DNA from: Planctomycetota bacterium
GTDB taxonomy: Bacteria; Planctomycetota; UBA1135; GCA-002686595
Reading direction: 5' to 3'
DNA: 6,351 bases
Assembly: GCA_022447405.1 (NCBI GenBank)
Contig: JAKVCE010000085.1
Span: 1 to 6,351, forward strand
Every line of letters starts with the position of its first letter. The stretch's first letter is position 1. A program made the translations under genes and the position numbers. The notes beneath the pieces were generated by a model. The model ran no database searches, was not told where the DNA came from, and saw only the letters and a program-made list of their open reading frames with translations. Shown here one piece after another: positions 1-6,295 of this stretch.

Positions 1-1
1 A

Positions 2-667
2 GAAGACACCGAGGACCCCTCGACGTGGACCGCGCCCAACCCCGGCTACGACCCGAACCACTACCCGCGCTACTACCAGTTCGGCGAGGGAGACGAGATC
101 CCGATCTACAACAAGGGAGATCTCTACTTCGACACCGCGACGGGGACCTGGCACGGCGACGACGAGGTCACGCTCAAGTGGACCGAGAACAAGCTCACGA
201 TCTGGGACCCTGACGACACGACCAACCCCGCCCTCTTTGACCAGGTGACCGGCGAGCCTGTCGCCGCGATCTCTGCGCTTGAGCCGGCGCAAGGGTGGCT
301 CTCAGGTCCGATGCAGAAGCAGGCCATCGAGGACTTCGAGCTCGCGCACGCCTACGACACGCCGCTAGAGATCGACGCCTTGCTCTACACGAACAACGCG
401 ATCTTCGGGATCGCCCACAAGGCGGACACCATGCGAGGGCAGCTCCTCGTGAACGGGGCGCTCGTCTGCGCCGACCTGGGCGTCCTCGCCCCTGGCAGGA
501 GGTACTGGAGCGGCTACGGCAGCCCCACCAACGTGCCGGGCTCGCCCTACAAGGTCGGTCTGCGGCTCAACTACGACCGCCGCGTGCGCGGCATGATCGA
601 CGTGGAGAGCTCGGACAGGGTGCGCTTGAAGCGGGTCCTTTGGAACCCCCGCGCGAGCTGGCTCTAG
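2..667 (+). CDS. C-terminal part of a possible pilus-assembly or surface-associated protein (5' end outside window)
   Basis: The frame is open from the left edge to a TAG stop, giving 221 visible residues; the start lies upstream. The first third is rich in Tyr, Trp, Asp and Asn, with a D-L-Y-F-D-T-A-T-G-T-W stretch at about residues 45-55. The second part has the segment IDALLYTNN (about 124-132), then GQLLVNGALV (about 146-155) and LRLNYDRRVRG (about 187-197). The order 'build an unseen form, a repeated-beta segment with N-G-A-L-V, then L-N-Y-D near the end' recalls PilX-like or DUF4900-type pilus-associated and polymer-forming proteins. That family link is my recollection and is not proven. 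No transmembrane segment is seen in the visible part. The stop overlaps that of convergent trxB. It could also be a secreted protein of unknown role. The reading frame is sure; the function is weak. Confidence 0.8.
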   Translation, partial: EDTEDPSTWTAPNPGYDPNHYPRYYQFGEGDEIPIYNKGDLYFDTATGTWHGDDEVTLKWTENKLTIWDPDDTTNPALFDQVTGEPVAAISALEPAQGWLSGPMQKQAIEDFELAHAYDTPLEIDALLYTNNAIFGIAHKADTMRGQLLVNGALVCADLGVLAPGRRYWSGYGSPTNVPGSPYKVGLRLNYDRRVRGMIDVESSDRVRLKRVLWNPRASWL

Positions 668-1596
668 GCCTCCTGAGCTTCGAGCCAGCGCTCGGCGTCG
701 ATCGCCGCCATGCAGCCCGTGCCCGCCGCGGTGACGGCCTGTCTGTAGATGTGGTCCATCACGTCGCCGCATGCGAAGACGCCGTCCACCGAGGTGTAGG
801 TGCCGTCGTGTACGACGATGTAGCCGTTCTCGTCCTTCTCGAGCTTGTCCTCAAAGATCTCTGAGTTCGGGGTGTGACCGATGGCGATGAAGATGCCGTC
901 GCACTCGACCTCCATCTGCTCGCCGCTCTGGGTGTCCTCGAGGAGGGCCGCGCGGACCTTGCCGTCATCCCCGGGGAGGATGTCGACGACGGACTTGTTC
1001 AAGAGCCAATCGATCTTCTCGTTCGCCTTGCAGCGGTCGACCATGATCTTCGAAGCGCGGAACTCCTCGCGCCGGTGCACGATCGTCACCTTCCGCCCGA
1101 AGCGCGTGAGGTAGTTCGCCTCCTCCATCGCGCTGTCGCCGCCGCCGACGACGAGGATGTCCTTGTCGGGGAAGAACGCGCCGTCACAGGTCGCGCAAGC
1201 CGACACGCCGCGGCCCATGAGGGCGGTCTCCGCCTCGAGGCCCAAGAGCCGGGCGCTCGCTCCCGTCGAGATGATGACCGAGTGCGCCTGGAAGGTGTCG
1301 AAGTCCGTCTTGAGGGTGAAGGGGCGAGAGCTGAAGTCCACCTCGGTGATCTGCTCGAAGCGGATCTCCGTTCCGAAGCGCTCCGCCTGAGTCTGGAACT
1401 CCTGCATCATCTCCGGACCCATCACCCCCTCCGGGTAGCCGGGGAAGTTCTCGACGTCCGTCGTGATGGTCAGCTGGCCACCAGGTTGGAGGCCCTGGAA
1501 GAGGAGGGGCTCGAGGTTCGCGCGCGCGGTGTAGATGGCGGCGGTGTATCCAGCAGGGCCGGAGCCGATGATGACGACGTTTCGTACTTCGCTCAT
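664..1596 (-). CDS. trxB: Thioredoxin reductase (NADPH, FAD flavoprotein)
   Basis: Cytosolic enzyme that passes electrons from NADPH through FAD and a redox-active disulfide to thioredoxin. It has 310 residues, the usual length of the low-molecular-weight bacterial family. Motifs in order: FAD-binding GSGPAG at residues 11-16, a GGQL segment at 39-42, the active-site CATC with Cys134 and Cys137, the NADPH-binding GGGDSA at 151-156, the HRR motif at 174-176 that favours the NADPH 2'-phosphate, and the second FAD motif ACGD at 275-278 followed by RQAVTAAGTGC. All key residues are present. The ATG start places the FAD motif at the expected distance from the N-terminus. A modest AGAGG lies 10 bases before the start. 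No thioredoxin gene is adjacent. The gene is transcribed alone, divergently from the DUF2203 gene, and a large dyad lies in its leader region. Confidence 0.97.
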   Translation of the reverse strand: MSEVRNVVIIGSGPAGYTAAIYTARANLEPLLFQGLQPGGQLTITTDVENFPGYPEGVMGPEMMQEFQTQAERFGTEIRFEQITEVDFSSRPFTLKTDFDTFQAHSVIISTGASARLLGLEAETALMGRGVSACATCDGAFFPDKDILVVGGGDSAMEEANYLTRFGRKVTIVHRREEFRASKIMVDRCKANEKIDWLLNKSVVDILPGDDGKVRAALLEDTQSGEQMEVECDGIFIAIGHTPNSEIFEDKLEKDENGYIVVHDGTYTSVDGVFACGDVMDHIYRQAVTAAGTGCMAAIDAERWLEAQEA

Positions 1597-1639
1597 GAGT
1601 GTTGTGCCTCTAGTTGCTCTTCCTGTCTCGCGCTCACTT

Positions 1640-1674
1640 GGGCGCGGCGGGCGAGTCTAGTACCCGCTGCGCCC
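1640..1674. repeat. GC-rich inverted repeat (12-bp stem, 11-base loop) in the trxB/DUF2203 divergent spacer
   Basis: The left arm at 1640-1651 (GGGCGCGGCGGG) pairs with the right arm at 1663-1674 (CCCGCTGCGCCC). Eleven positions are Watson-Crick pairs and one (1646 with 1668) is G·T, which becomes G·U in plus-strand RNA and C·A in minus-strand RNA. The loop is 1652-1662. The centre lies about 60 bases from the trxB start and about 70 bases from the DUF2203 start. Neither side has a T-run, so it does not look like an ordinary intrinsic terminator. It may be an operator for a dimeric regulator or an mRNA leader hairpin. The pairing is seen directly; the role is inference. Confidence 0.7.
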
Positions 1675-1727
1675 TCGCGCCATGAGCCAGACTGGACCTC
1701 CGAGCGCGCGGGGGTTCTACTCTCTGT

Positions 1728-2144
1728 ATGGTCGGGCCCCGCGTCTATGAGCGTCACGAGGTTGACGAGCTGATCCCCCAGCTCGAGGAGATCCTCTCGC
1801 GCATCGAGTCACACCGGAAGGACCTCCAAGCCCTCAAGATCCGCGTCAACGCGCTGGAGATGATCTGGGGAGAGGCCCTCCAAGAGAAGTCCTGCGCAGA
1901 TCACGGTGAGCTCGTGAGCCACATGGAGGAGATGGAGAAGGTCCAGGGCTTCTTCAAGCGCTGCGCGGATGAGATCTCTGAGCTCGGCGGGCACGTGAAC
2001 GGCTTGGAGCCTCCCTTGATCGACTTCTATGGAGTCCAAGACGGCCACCTCGTGTTCTGGTGCTGGACGCGTGGAGAGGAGCGGGTCGACCACTGGCACC
2101 ACCTCGACGAAGGCTTCGCTGAGCGGCAACCCGTCGTGGAGTGA
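1728..2144 (+). CDS. DUF2203 family protein
   Basis: A small soluble protein of 138 residues and unknown biochemical function. The N-terminal half (about residues 8-90) is charged and predicted helical, with heptad-like Leu, Ile and Met spacing that suggests a coiled coil. The C-terminal signature fits DUF2203 as I know it: a V-N-G-L-E-x-P-L-I-D-F segment at 90-100, then WCWTRGE at 111-117, then HWHHLDEGFAERQP at 122-135. The run of His and Trp residues there could suit metal or ligand binding, which is inference. The ATG was chosen because the family's usual N-terminus (a short strand, then E-x-x-x-L-I-P-x-L) follows at once. The ribosome site is weak: only GGGG about 13 bases upstream. It overlaps the next gene by 4 bases, so the two form an operon. 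Confidence 0.88.
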   Translation: MVGPRVYERHEVDELIPQLEEILSRIESHRKDLQALKIRVNALEMIWGEALQEKSCADHGELVSHMEEMEKVQGFFKRCADEISELGGHVNGLEPPLIDFYGVQDGHLVFWCWTRGEERVDHWHHLDEGFAERQPVVE

Positions 2145-3169
2145 GCTTGGAGGAGCACCTCACACAGGGCCTCTCCCTGCAGCACCTCGAAGCCCTCATG
2201 GACTCCATCCGCGTCGCGACGCGGGCGCGCCTCGCCAGCGAAGAGTCCATCCGAGGCCTCGCGCCAGCCGCCGAAGTGGTCGGCGCAGGCGCAGGTGATG
2301 TCACCTACGGGATCGACCTGGAGAGCGAAGAGGTCGTCACCCAGTGGTTTGAAGAGCGCGCCCGCGCAGGCCCGCTCTCGCTCTTCACGGAGGACATGGG
2401 CTGGAGACACGCTGGTCCAACGAGCGACGGCTGGGAGGAGCTCGAGAGCTTTGACCACGGCGGCCCCCGCGTCGCCATCGACCCGATCGACGGGACCAGG
2501 CCCCTCCTCGGAGACCTGCGCTCCGCCTGGACCTCGATCGCAGCGTGCCCGCCCGGGCCGGGAGAGCCCCGCGCCTCCGACGTCCACATAGGACTCCTCG
2601 GTGAGCTGCCCACCTCCTCCACAGAGGCCTGGCGGATCATCCGAGCCCGACGCGGCGCGGGCGCCACCTTGGAGCGACGCAGCGACGCGTCTGGGCTAGA
2701 GCTGGCGGAGGGTCCCCTCGTCGCGGACACGGACGATCGCCCCGACCACGGCGTCTTCTCCTTCTTCCGCTTCTCCCCACACCAACGACCACGGATCGCG
2801 GCGATCGAGGCAGACTTTTTTGCCCGCATCTCCGAGGCCGAGGACGCAGACCTCATGCACTGCTACGACGATCAGTACGTCTGCAACGTCGGGCAGCTCA
2901 TCCACCTGTGCCTCGGCTCCTATCGGCTGATCGCCGATCTGCGCGGACACCTCGAGCGCACGGACGATGCGCCGGTCGTCACCTCAAAGCCCTACGACCT
3001 CGCGGCGGCGCTCTTGGTCGCGCACGAAGCGGGCTGCGTCTTGACAGACCCCCTCGGCGCTGCGCTCGACTTCCCCCTCGACGCTGAGACCCCTGTGAGC
3101 TTCGTCGGCTGGGCGAACGAGCCCACCGCGCGGCGCCTCGCTCCGCACCTGAGAGCAGCGCTCAGCTGA
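2141..3169 (+). CDS. Inositol monophosphatase family protein (lithium-sensitive FIG-type phosphatase fold)
   Basis: Predicted Mg2+-dependent cytosolic phosphatase acting on a small phosphorylated metabolite; the substrate is not known. It has 342 residues, longer than the roughly 260-280 of typical family members, the excess being mostly between residues 135 and 235. Metal-site motifs are intact: GDVTYGID at 52-59, TED with Glu84, DPIDGT at 114-119, and PYDLAAA at 284-290 with Asp286 followed by HEAG. The R-P-L after DPIDGT and the later RSAW (127-130) point to a distinct subfamily, different from classical SuhB, where DGTxNF is usual. The start is GTG, chosen because GTGA overlaps the DUF2203 stop, which implies translational coupling; no clear ribosome site is present. 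An in-frame ATG at 2198 (residue 20) is the alternative. The end overlaps the permease end inside TCAGCTGA. Confidence 0.92.
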   Translation: MSLEEHLTQGLSLQHLEALMDSIRVATRARLASEESIRGLAPAAEVVGAGAGDVTYGIDLESEEVVTQWFEERARAGPLSLFTEDMGWRHAGPTSDGWEELESFDHGGPRVAIDPIDGTRPLLGDLRSAWTSIAACPPGPGEPRASDVHIGLLGELPTSSTEAWRIIRARRGAGATLERRSDASGLELAEGPLVADTDDRPDHGVFSFFRFSPHQRPRIAAIEADFFARISEAEDADLMHCYDDQYVCNVGQLIHLCLGSYRLIADLRGHLERTDDAPVVTSKPYDLAAALLVAHEAGCVLTDPLGAALDFPLDAETPVSFVGWANEPTARRLAPHLRAALS

Positions 3170-4892
3170 TCTGACGGGAGACGTCGAAGCGGCGCAGCGC
3201 GGCGCCGCCCGCGAGGGTGAAGCACCAGCCCGCGAAGAGGATCCCCGCGAAGAGGATCCATGGGACTGCGCTCTCGATGACCCCTGAGTCCATCTCAAGC
3301 GCCTCTGTCACCCCGTACATGGCGAAGATGATGAGAGCTAGGACGCCGCCTGCGACAGAGAGGAGGAAGAGCCGCAGCACGAGCAGGAGGAGTGAGCGGC
3401 CGATGTGGTGGACCGCGCCGTCCTGACCGGGGACGAACTTCACCGGGAAGAGCAAGAAGACCGCGTTGTCCAAGGAGACCCAGGCGTAGACGAAGGCCGG
3501 GATCAGGAGCAGGCAGGGCACGAGCGCCGGGTGGAACACGCCCTTTGCGAGGGTCCTCGTGAGCACGCCGACCACGAGGAGGGCCGTGACCAGGAGCACC
3601 TGAGGGAGCACGGTCGCGAAGAAGAGCCGCGCCGAGGGGATGGGCCAGCTCTTGATGCTCTCCATCCTTGAGAGGCTCGAGCGGAAGTCAAAGCGCATGG
3701 TCGCTGCGAGGTACATGGTGCCCAAGCCTGTGATCATGAGGCTGCTCATCATCACTTGCTCCTTCGCGTCCCCATCGATCTCGAGGCTCATCACGACGGC
3801 TAAGCCCACCACGATGAAGCCGATCAAGGTGGTCGCGAGGGAGAACCTCGTGATCCCCAAGAGCTGAGCCCACGCGATCGTCCCCAGCCTGCCGTATCCG
3901 AAGAGGCGCGGCAGTCGACGCACGCGCGCTCCGGCCTTCCGCTCCGCACGCCCCATGGCAGCGAGGCCTGTGTGTCCCTTCCGCATCGCGCCGATCCGCT
4001 TCGCCAACGCCTCGGAGGTGGTGAGGGTGGCCTCTCTGATCTCGCCAGCGCTGCGGGCGCAGAGCTCGAAGAGGAGGACGAGGACCCCGACGTTGACCGC
4101 TAGCCAAGTGAGGAACTGACCCGTGGTCTCAGCGACGACGAGCTCAGCGAAGGGACGCAGGGGAGCAAGCAGGGCGATCACAGCTGGCGACTCCGATGCC
4201 GCTTGGAAGAGCTCGTCCATGCTCCAGTCGTCGCCGAAGATCTCACCGGGGGTGTCAGCCATCACCAAGAGGCCGATCATCGCTGCCCAGATGACCATCC
4301 CGACAGAGAAGCCGACCCTCCCGAGGGCGCGCCCGACGAAAAAGCGCCCGATCCACAGGTTCGTGTTCCCGAGCGCCAAGCTGAACATCCTCGCCAAGAT
4401 CGTGATCGCGAAGAGCGCTAGAAGGATCCCGAAGACTCCATAGCCAGGCGAGGGCAGCCTGTTCCAAAAGAGCGCCACGAAGATGACACCTGAGAGCGCT
4501 GTCTTTCCGCCGTCGACGAAGAGCCTGTAGCGCACCAAGTCGGAGGTCGAGATGGGCGCAGAGAGGAGCGCGTGCAGCTCAGACTTAGGGAGGTAGAGCC
4601 CCTTCGCGTTGAAGGCTCCCATCAAGCTCAAGAAGCCGAAGGCCGCGAGGAAGGCCTGCACGAGGAGCATGCGGACCTCCTCGCTTTGGCCTCCATCCCC
4701 CCAGTCCATGCCGCCGCCCCTGCCGGGGCCGAAGACCATGAGGCCGAGCCAGCCGGTGATGAGGAGGAAGCCGAGCAGGCCGAAGAGGCAGCCCGAGGGG
4801 CTGCGCATACGACGGAACTGCTTGCGGAAGCCAGCGCGCCAGTGGAGGCGCGCGAGGCGGAACAAGGTGAAGATGTCGTGGGAGCGGCCCAC
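3162..4892 (-). CDS. ABC-2-like exporter permease (putative ABC exporter family)
   Basis: Membrane subunit of an ABC exporter, partner of the ATPase encoded just upstream. It is 576 residues from the GTG, or 579 from a TTG at 4901. Counting from that TTG, there are roughly twelve hydrophobic segments, for example near 36-58, 79-98, 157-180, 195-214, 262-280, 350-371, 385-401, 425-447, 458-488, 503-529 and 545-565. A charged cytoplasmic stretch of about 285-335 splits it into two halves. Landmarks are ALLSAPIS at 111-118 followed by V-R-Y-R-L, and R-M-E-S-I-K-S-W-P-I-P at 412-422, which resemble the putative ABC exporter family (PF16962 as I recall it). GTG at 4892 is preferred because GGGGG lies 9 bases upstream. 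TTG at 4901 would give a 4-base TTGA overlap with the ATPase stop but has GGGGG directly against it. The substrate cannot be told from the sequence. Confidence 0.9.
   Translation of the reverse strand: MGRSHDIFTLFRLARLHWRAGFRKQFRRMRSPSGCLFGLLGFLLITGWLGLMVFGPGRGGGMDWGDGGQSEEVRMLLVQAFLAAFGFLSLMGAFNAKGLYLPKSELHALLSAPISTSDLVRYRLFVDGGKTALSGVIFVALFWNRLPSPGYGVFGILLALFAITILARMFSLALGNTNLWIGRFFVGRALGRVGFSVGMVIWAAMIGLLVMADTPGEIFGDDWSMDELFQAASESPAVIALLAPLRPFAELVVAETTGQFLTWLAVNVGVLVLLFELCARSAGEIREATLTTSEALAKRIGAMRKGHTGLAAMGRAERKAGARVRRLPRLFGYGRLGTIAWAQLLGITRFSLATTLIGFIVVGLAVVMSLEIDGDAKEQVMMSSLMITGLGTMYLAATMRFDFRSSLSRMESIKSWPIPSARLFFATVLPQVLLVTALLVVGVLTRTLAKGVFHPALVPCLLLIPAFVYAWVSLDNAVFLLFPVKFVPGQDGAVHHIGRSLLLLVLRLFLLSVAGGVLALIIFAMYGVTEALEMDSGVIESAVPWILFAGILFAGWCFTLAGGAALRRFDVSRQIS
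3229..3259 (-). repeat. Exact 15-bp in-frame tandem duplication in the permease gene
   Basis: The 15-base unit CCGCGAAGAGGATCC occurs twice back to back (3230-3244 and 3245-3259), with one extra matching base to the left. On the coding strand it encodes ILFAG twice, residues 549-558 counted from the TTG start, inside the last predicted membrane helix. The copies are identical at every base, including third positions, as expected for recent replication slippage rather than selection for two similar peptides. Confidence 0.95.
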
Positions 4893-4897
4893 GCGTC

Positions 4898-5662
4898 TCA
4901 ACCCCCAGCTGGATCGTCTTGATCCATAGCGCCGGTCGCGCGGAGGAAGATCTCCTCGAGGCTCCCGCCGCGCTCAGCGAGGTCGCTCTCGCGGGCCTCC
5001 TCTAGCGTCCCGCTGAACACCGCCCGTCCTGAGTCGATGATGAGCAGGCGATCCGCGAGCTCCTCGATCAGCTTCAAGAGGTGGGAGGAGAGCACGATCG
5101 CTGCCCCCCTCGCCGCGATCTCTCGGATCTCCTTCTTCGCCGCCCGGATCCCGAGCGGATCCAGACCGCTGAGCGGCTCGTCCATCAAGAGCACCTGTGG
5201 ACCTGTGATCCAGGCCTGGGCGAAGGCGAGCTTCTGTCGCATCCCTCGGGAGAGCTCGCTCCCGAGCGCGTCCACCTTCGCCGTCAAGTCAAAGCGCTCG
5301 AGCAGCCCGCTCGCGACAGAAGACCAGTCCCGCACGCCGTAGACACCCGCGGTGAACTCCAGGTGCTCTAACACGGTCAAGCTCTCATCAGGTTGCGGGT
5401 CATCAGGCACCCAGGCGAGCGCTGACTTCGCCCCCATCGGGTCGCTCTTGAGGTCCCGCCCTGCCACGCTGATCTCTCCAGACTGGACAGGCAGGATCCC
5501 CGCGATCGTCCGCAAGCTTGTGGTCTTCCCTGCGCCGTTCGGACCCACCAGCCCGAGGATCTCACCCGGGGCGACCTCGAAGGAGAGGTCGTCTACAGCC
5601 AAGACCGCGTCAAAGCGACGCGTCAGGTTACGGACGCTGAGGAGAGGTGTGGCGGTCTCCAA
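4898..5662 (-). CDS. ABC transporter ATP-binding protein
   Basis: Cytoplasmic ATPase subunit that should power the adjacent permease. It has 254 residues, standard for a single nucleotide-binding domain. Motifs: Walker A GPNGAGKTT at 40-48, signature LSRGM at 137-141, Walker B VLLMDE at 157-162, D-loop SGLD at 165-168 and H-loop His194. The Q-loop glutamine is not in its usual place: the segment reads A-W-V-P-D-D-P (83-89), as in several ABC-2 ATPases with V-P-D-E-P. The start is TTG at 5662. An in-frame TGA at 5672-5674, four codons upstream, rules out a longer form, and later starts would cut into the first beta-strand. No ribosome site precedes the TTG; the bases are C-rich. It is co-transcribed with the permease, whose start region overlaps or abuts its stop. 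Confidence 0.95.
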   Translation of the reverse strand: METATPLLSVRNLTRRFDAVLAVDDLSFEVAPGEILGLVGPNGAGKTTSLRTIAGILPVQSGEISVAGRDLKSDPMGAKSALAWVPDDPQPDESLTVLEHLEFTAGVYGVRDWSSVASGLLERFDLTAKVDALGSELSRGMRQKLAFAQAWITGPQVLLMDEPLSGLDPLGIRAAKKEIREIAARGAAIVLSSHLLKLIEELADRLLIIDSGRAVFSGTLEEARESDLAERGGSLEEIFLRATGAMDQDDPAGG

Positions 5663-5817
5663 GGGGGCGGCTCAGGCGGCGAGGGTCTGGCGATGGGTCG
5701 GCATGCTGAGTGAGGAGGTCATGGTCGATTCGAGCCGAAGCCGCCCTCACGCAAGGGGGGAGCAAGAGAATGCCAGAACAGGAGGCCAACCGCACCCGCT
5801 CCATCTTGAGCAGTGAG
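5663..5817. other. 155-base spacer between the small membrane protein gene and the ABC ATPase gene
   Basis: This spacer holds the mini-ORF and, on the minus strand, two C-rich runs. No promoter with both boxes and no terminator with a T-run was found. A TGGCA / TTGC pair on the minus strand has the wrong spacing for a sigma-54 site. It probably contains either the ABC operon promoter or a leader of a longer transcript that also carries the small membrane protein gene. Confidence 0.5.
5672..5722 (-). other. 16-codon mini-ORF just upstream of, and in frame with, the ABC ATPase gene
   Basis: An ATG at 5722 opens a 16-codon reading frame (M-T-S-S-L-S-M-P-T-H-R-Q-T-L-A-A) that ends at TGA 5672-5674, nine bases before the TTG start of the ATPase and in the same frame. 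It has no clear ribosome site. It could be a leader peptide that helps ribosomes reach the poor TTG start, a remnant of a longer N-terminus cut by a nonsense change, or chance. Only the reading frame is seen directly. Confidence 0.25.
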
Positions 5818-6072
5818 CTAGAAGAGGTCGTTTCCTAGAAAGAACCTCGCGGCGAAGACAAACCCGAGGACGGTGCCTATCACGAGCGCTGCGAAGTAGA
5901 CCCCTTGGGTCTCTTCCTCTTCCCTATGGGTGAAGAGGCCGTACCCACCGAGGGCAGCGGCCAGTCCTGGCAGCGGCACAGAGAACCAGTCCTTCCAACC
6001 ATCCATAGGGAAGAAGCCCACGACTCCGGTGAGGATCGCGAGCGCTAAACATGCTCCTGTAAGGTTCTTCAC
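5818..6072 (-). CDS. Small membrane protein with about three transmembrane segments
   Basis: An 84-residue protein I do not recognise. It has three hydrophobic segments, near residues 4-21, 32-48 and 58-78, with a charged stretch (HREEEE, 49-54) between the second and third. There is a W-K-D-W turn at 26-29 and a short acidic C-terminal end. The start is GTG, supported by GGAG seven bases upstream, the best ribosome site in this part of the window. C8 is not in a good lipobox and the run before it is too short, so it is not judged a lipoprotein. It lies on the same strand and upstream of the ABC pair, 155 bases away, so it may share their transcript, but this is not shown. It may be an ordinary conserved hypothetical. 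Confidence 0.78.
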   Translation of the reverse strand: MKNLTGACLALAILTGVVGFFPMDGWKDWFSVPLPGLAAALGGYGLFTHREEEETQGVYFAALVIGTVLGFVFAARFFLGNDLF

Positions 6073-6295
6073 GGTCTGTCTCCGTCTGCACTCCGAGGCT
6101 GAATGAGCCTGCCCGACAAGCCGGGGCTGCGTGGCGAGCCAATGAGCACGGGCAATAATACGTGCAGGGACAAGATATTACCTTCGATCACATTCCGGCA
6201 TGCAACCCATGAGGACGCAGCTGAAGAGTTGTGACGGCTTTAGGGTGAGAGATGCCCAAGCTGGATCCTCTGCTCGCGCTCGCTACGGTGGACCC
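6073..6295. promoter_or_regulatory. Divergent spacer, relatively AT-rich, between the small membrane protein gene and the phosphodiesterase gene
   Basis: The stretch at about 6141-6190 is clearly lower in GC than the surrounding genes. On the minus strand TATTAT (6160 to 6155) fits a -10 box at five of six positions, about 83 bases before the GTG start of the small membrane protein gene, but no good -35 box lies 16-18 bases upstream. A short inverted repeat, GCACG at 6146-6150 and CGTGC at 6161-6165, flanks it. Promoters for both genes are expected here; the exact boxes are not certain. Confidence 0.35.

Noticed and set aside
1640..1674. Reading the GC-rich dyad as an intrinsic terminator
   Set aside because: No T-run follows on either strand, and the flanking genes diverge, so nothing ends there.
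874..1773. A 299-codon open frame on the plus strand opposite trxB
   Set aside because: It is antisense to a complete, motif-perfect trxB, is very rich in Arg, Ala, Glu and Leu, and has no recognisable domain. It is a typical shadow frame in GC-rich DNA.
5767..5780. A sigma-54-like element (TGGCA then TTGC) on the minus strand before the ABC operon
   Set aside because: The GG and GC pairs are separated by 9 bases, not the required 10, and sigma-54 sites tolerate little change in spacing.
5628..5804. A 58-codon minus-strand frame whose start (M-E-R-V-R-L-A-S-C-S-G-I-L-L-L-P) looks like a signal peptide
   Set aside because: It runs into the ABC ATPase gene in another frame, its second half is Pro/Arg-rich shadow sequence, and it has no ribosome site.
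6142..6234. A 30-codon plus-strand ORF in the spacer before the phosphodiesterase gene
   Set aside because: It has no ribosome site, its codon use is unlike its neighbours, and it lies in the expected promoter region.
6209..6295. An upstream ATG extending the phosphodiesterase by 29 residues
   Set aside because: The extension has no family similarity I can see, no ribosome site precedes it, and the GTG start places H-R-G at the usual distance.
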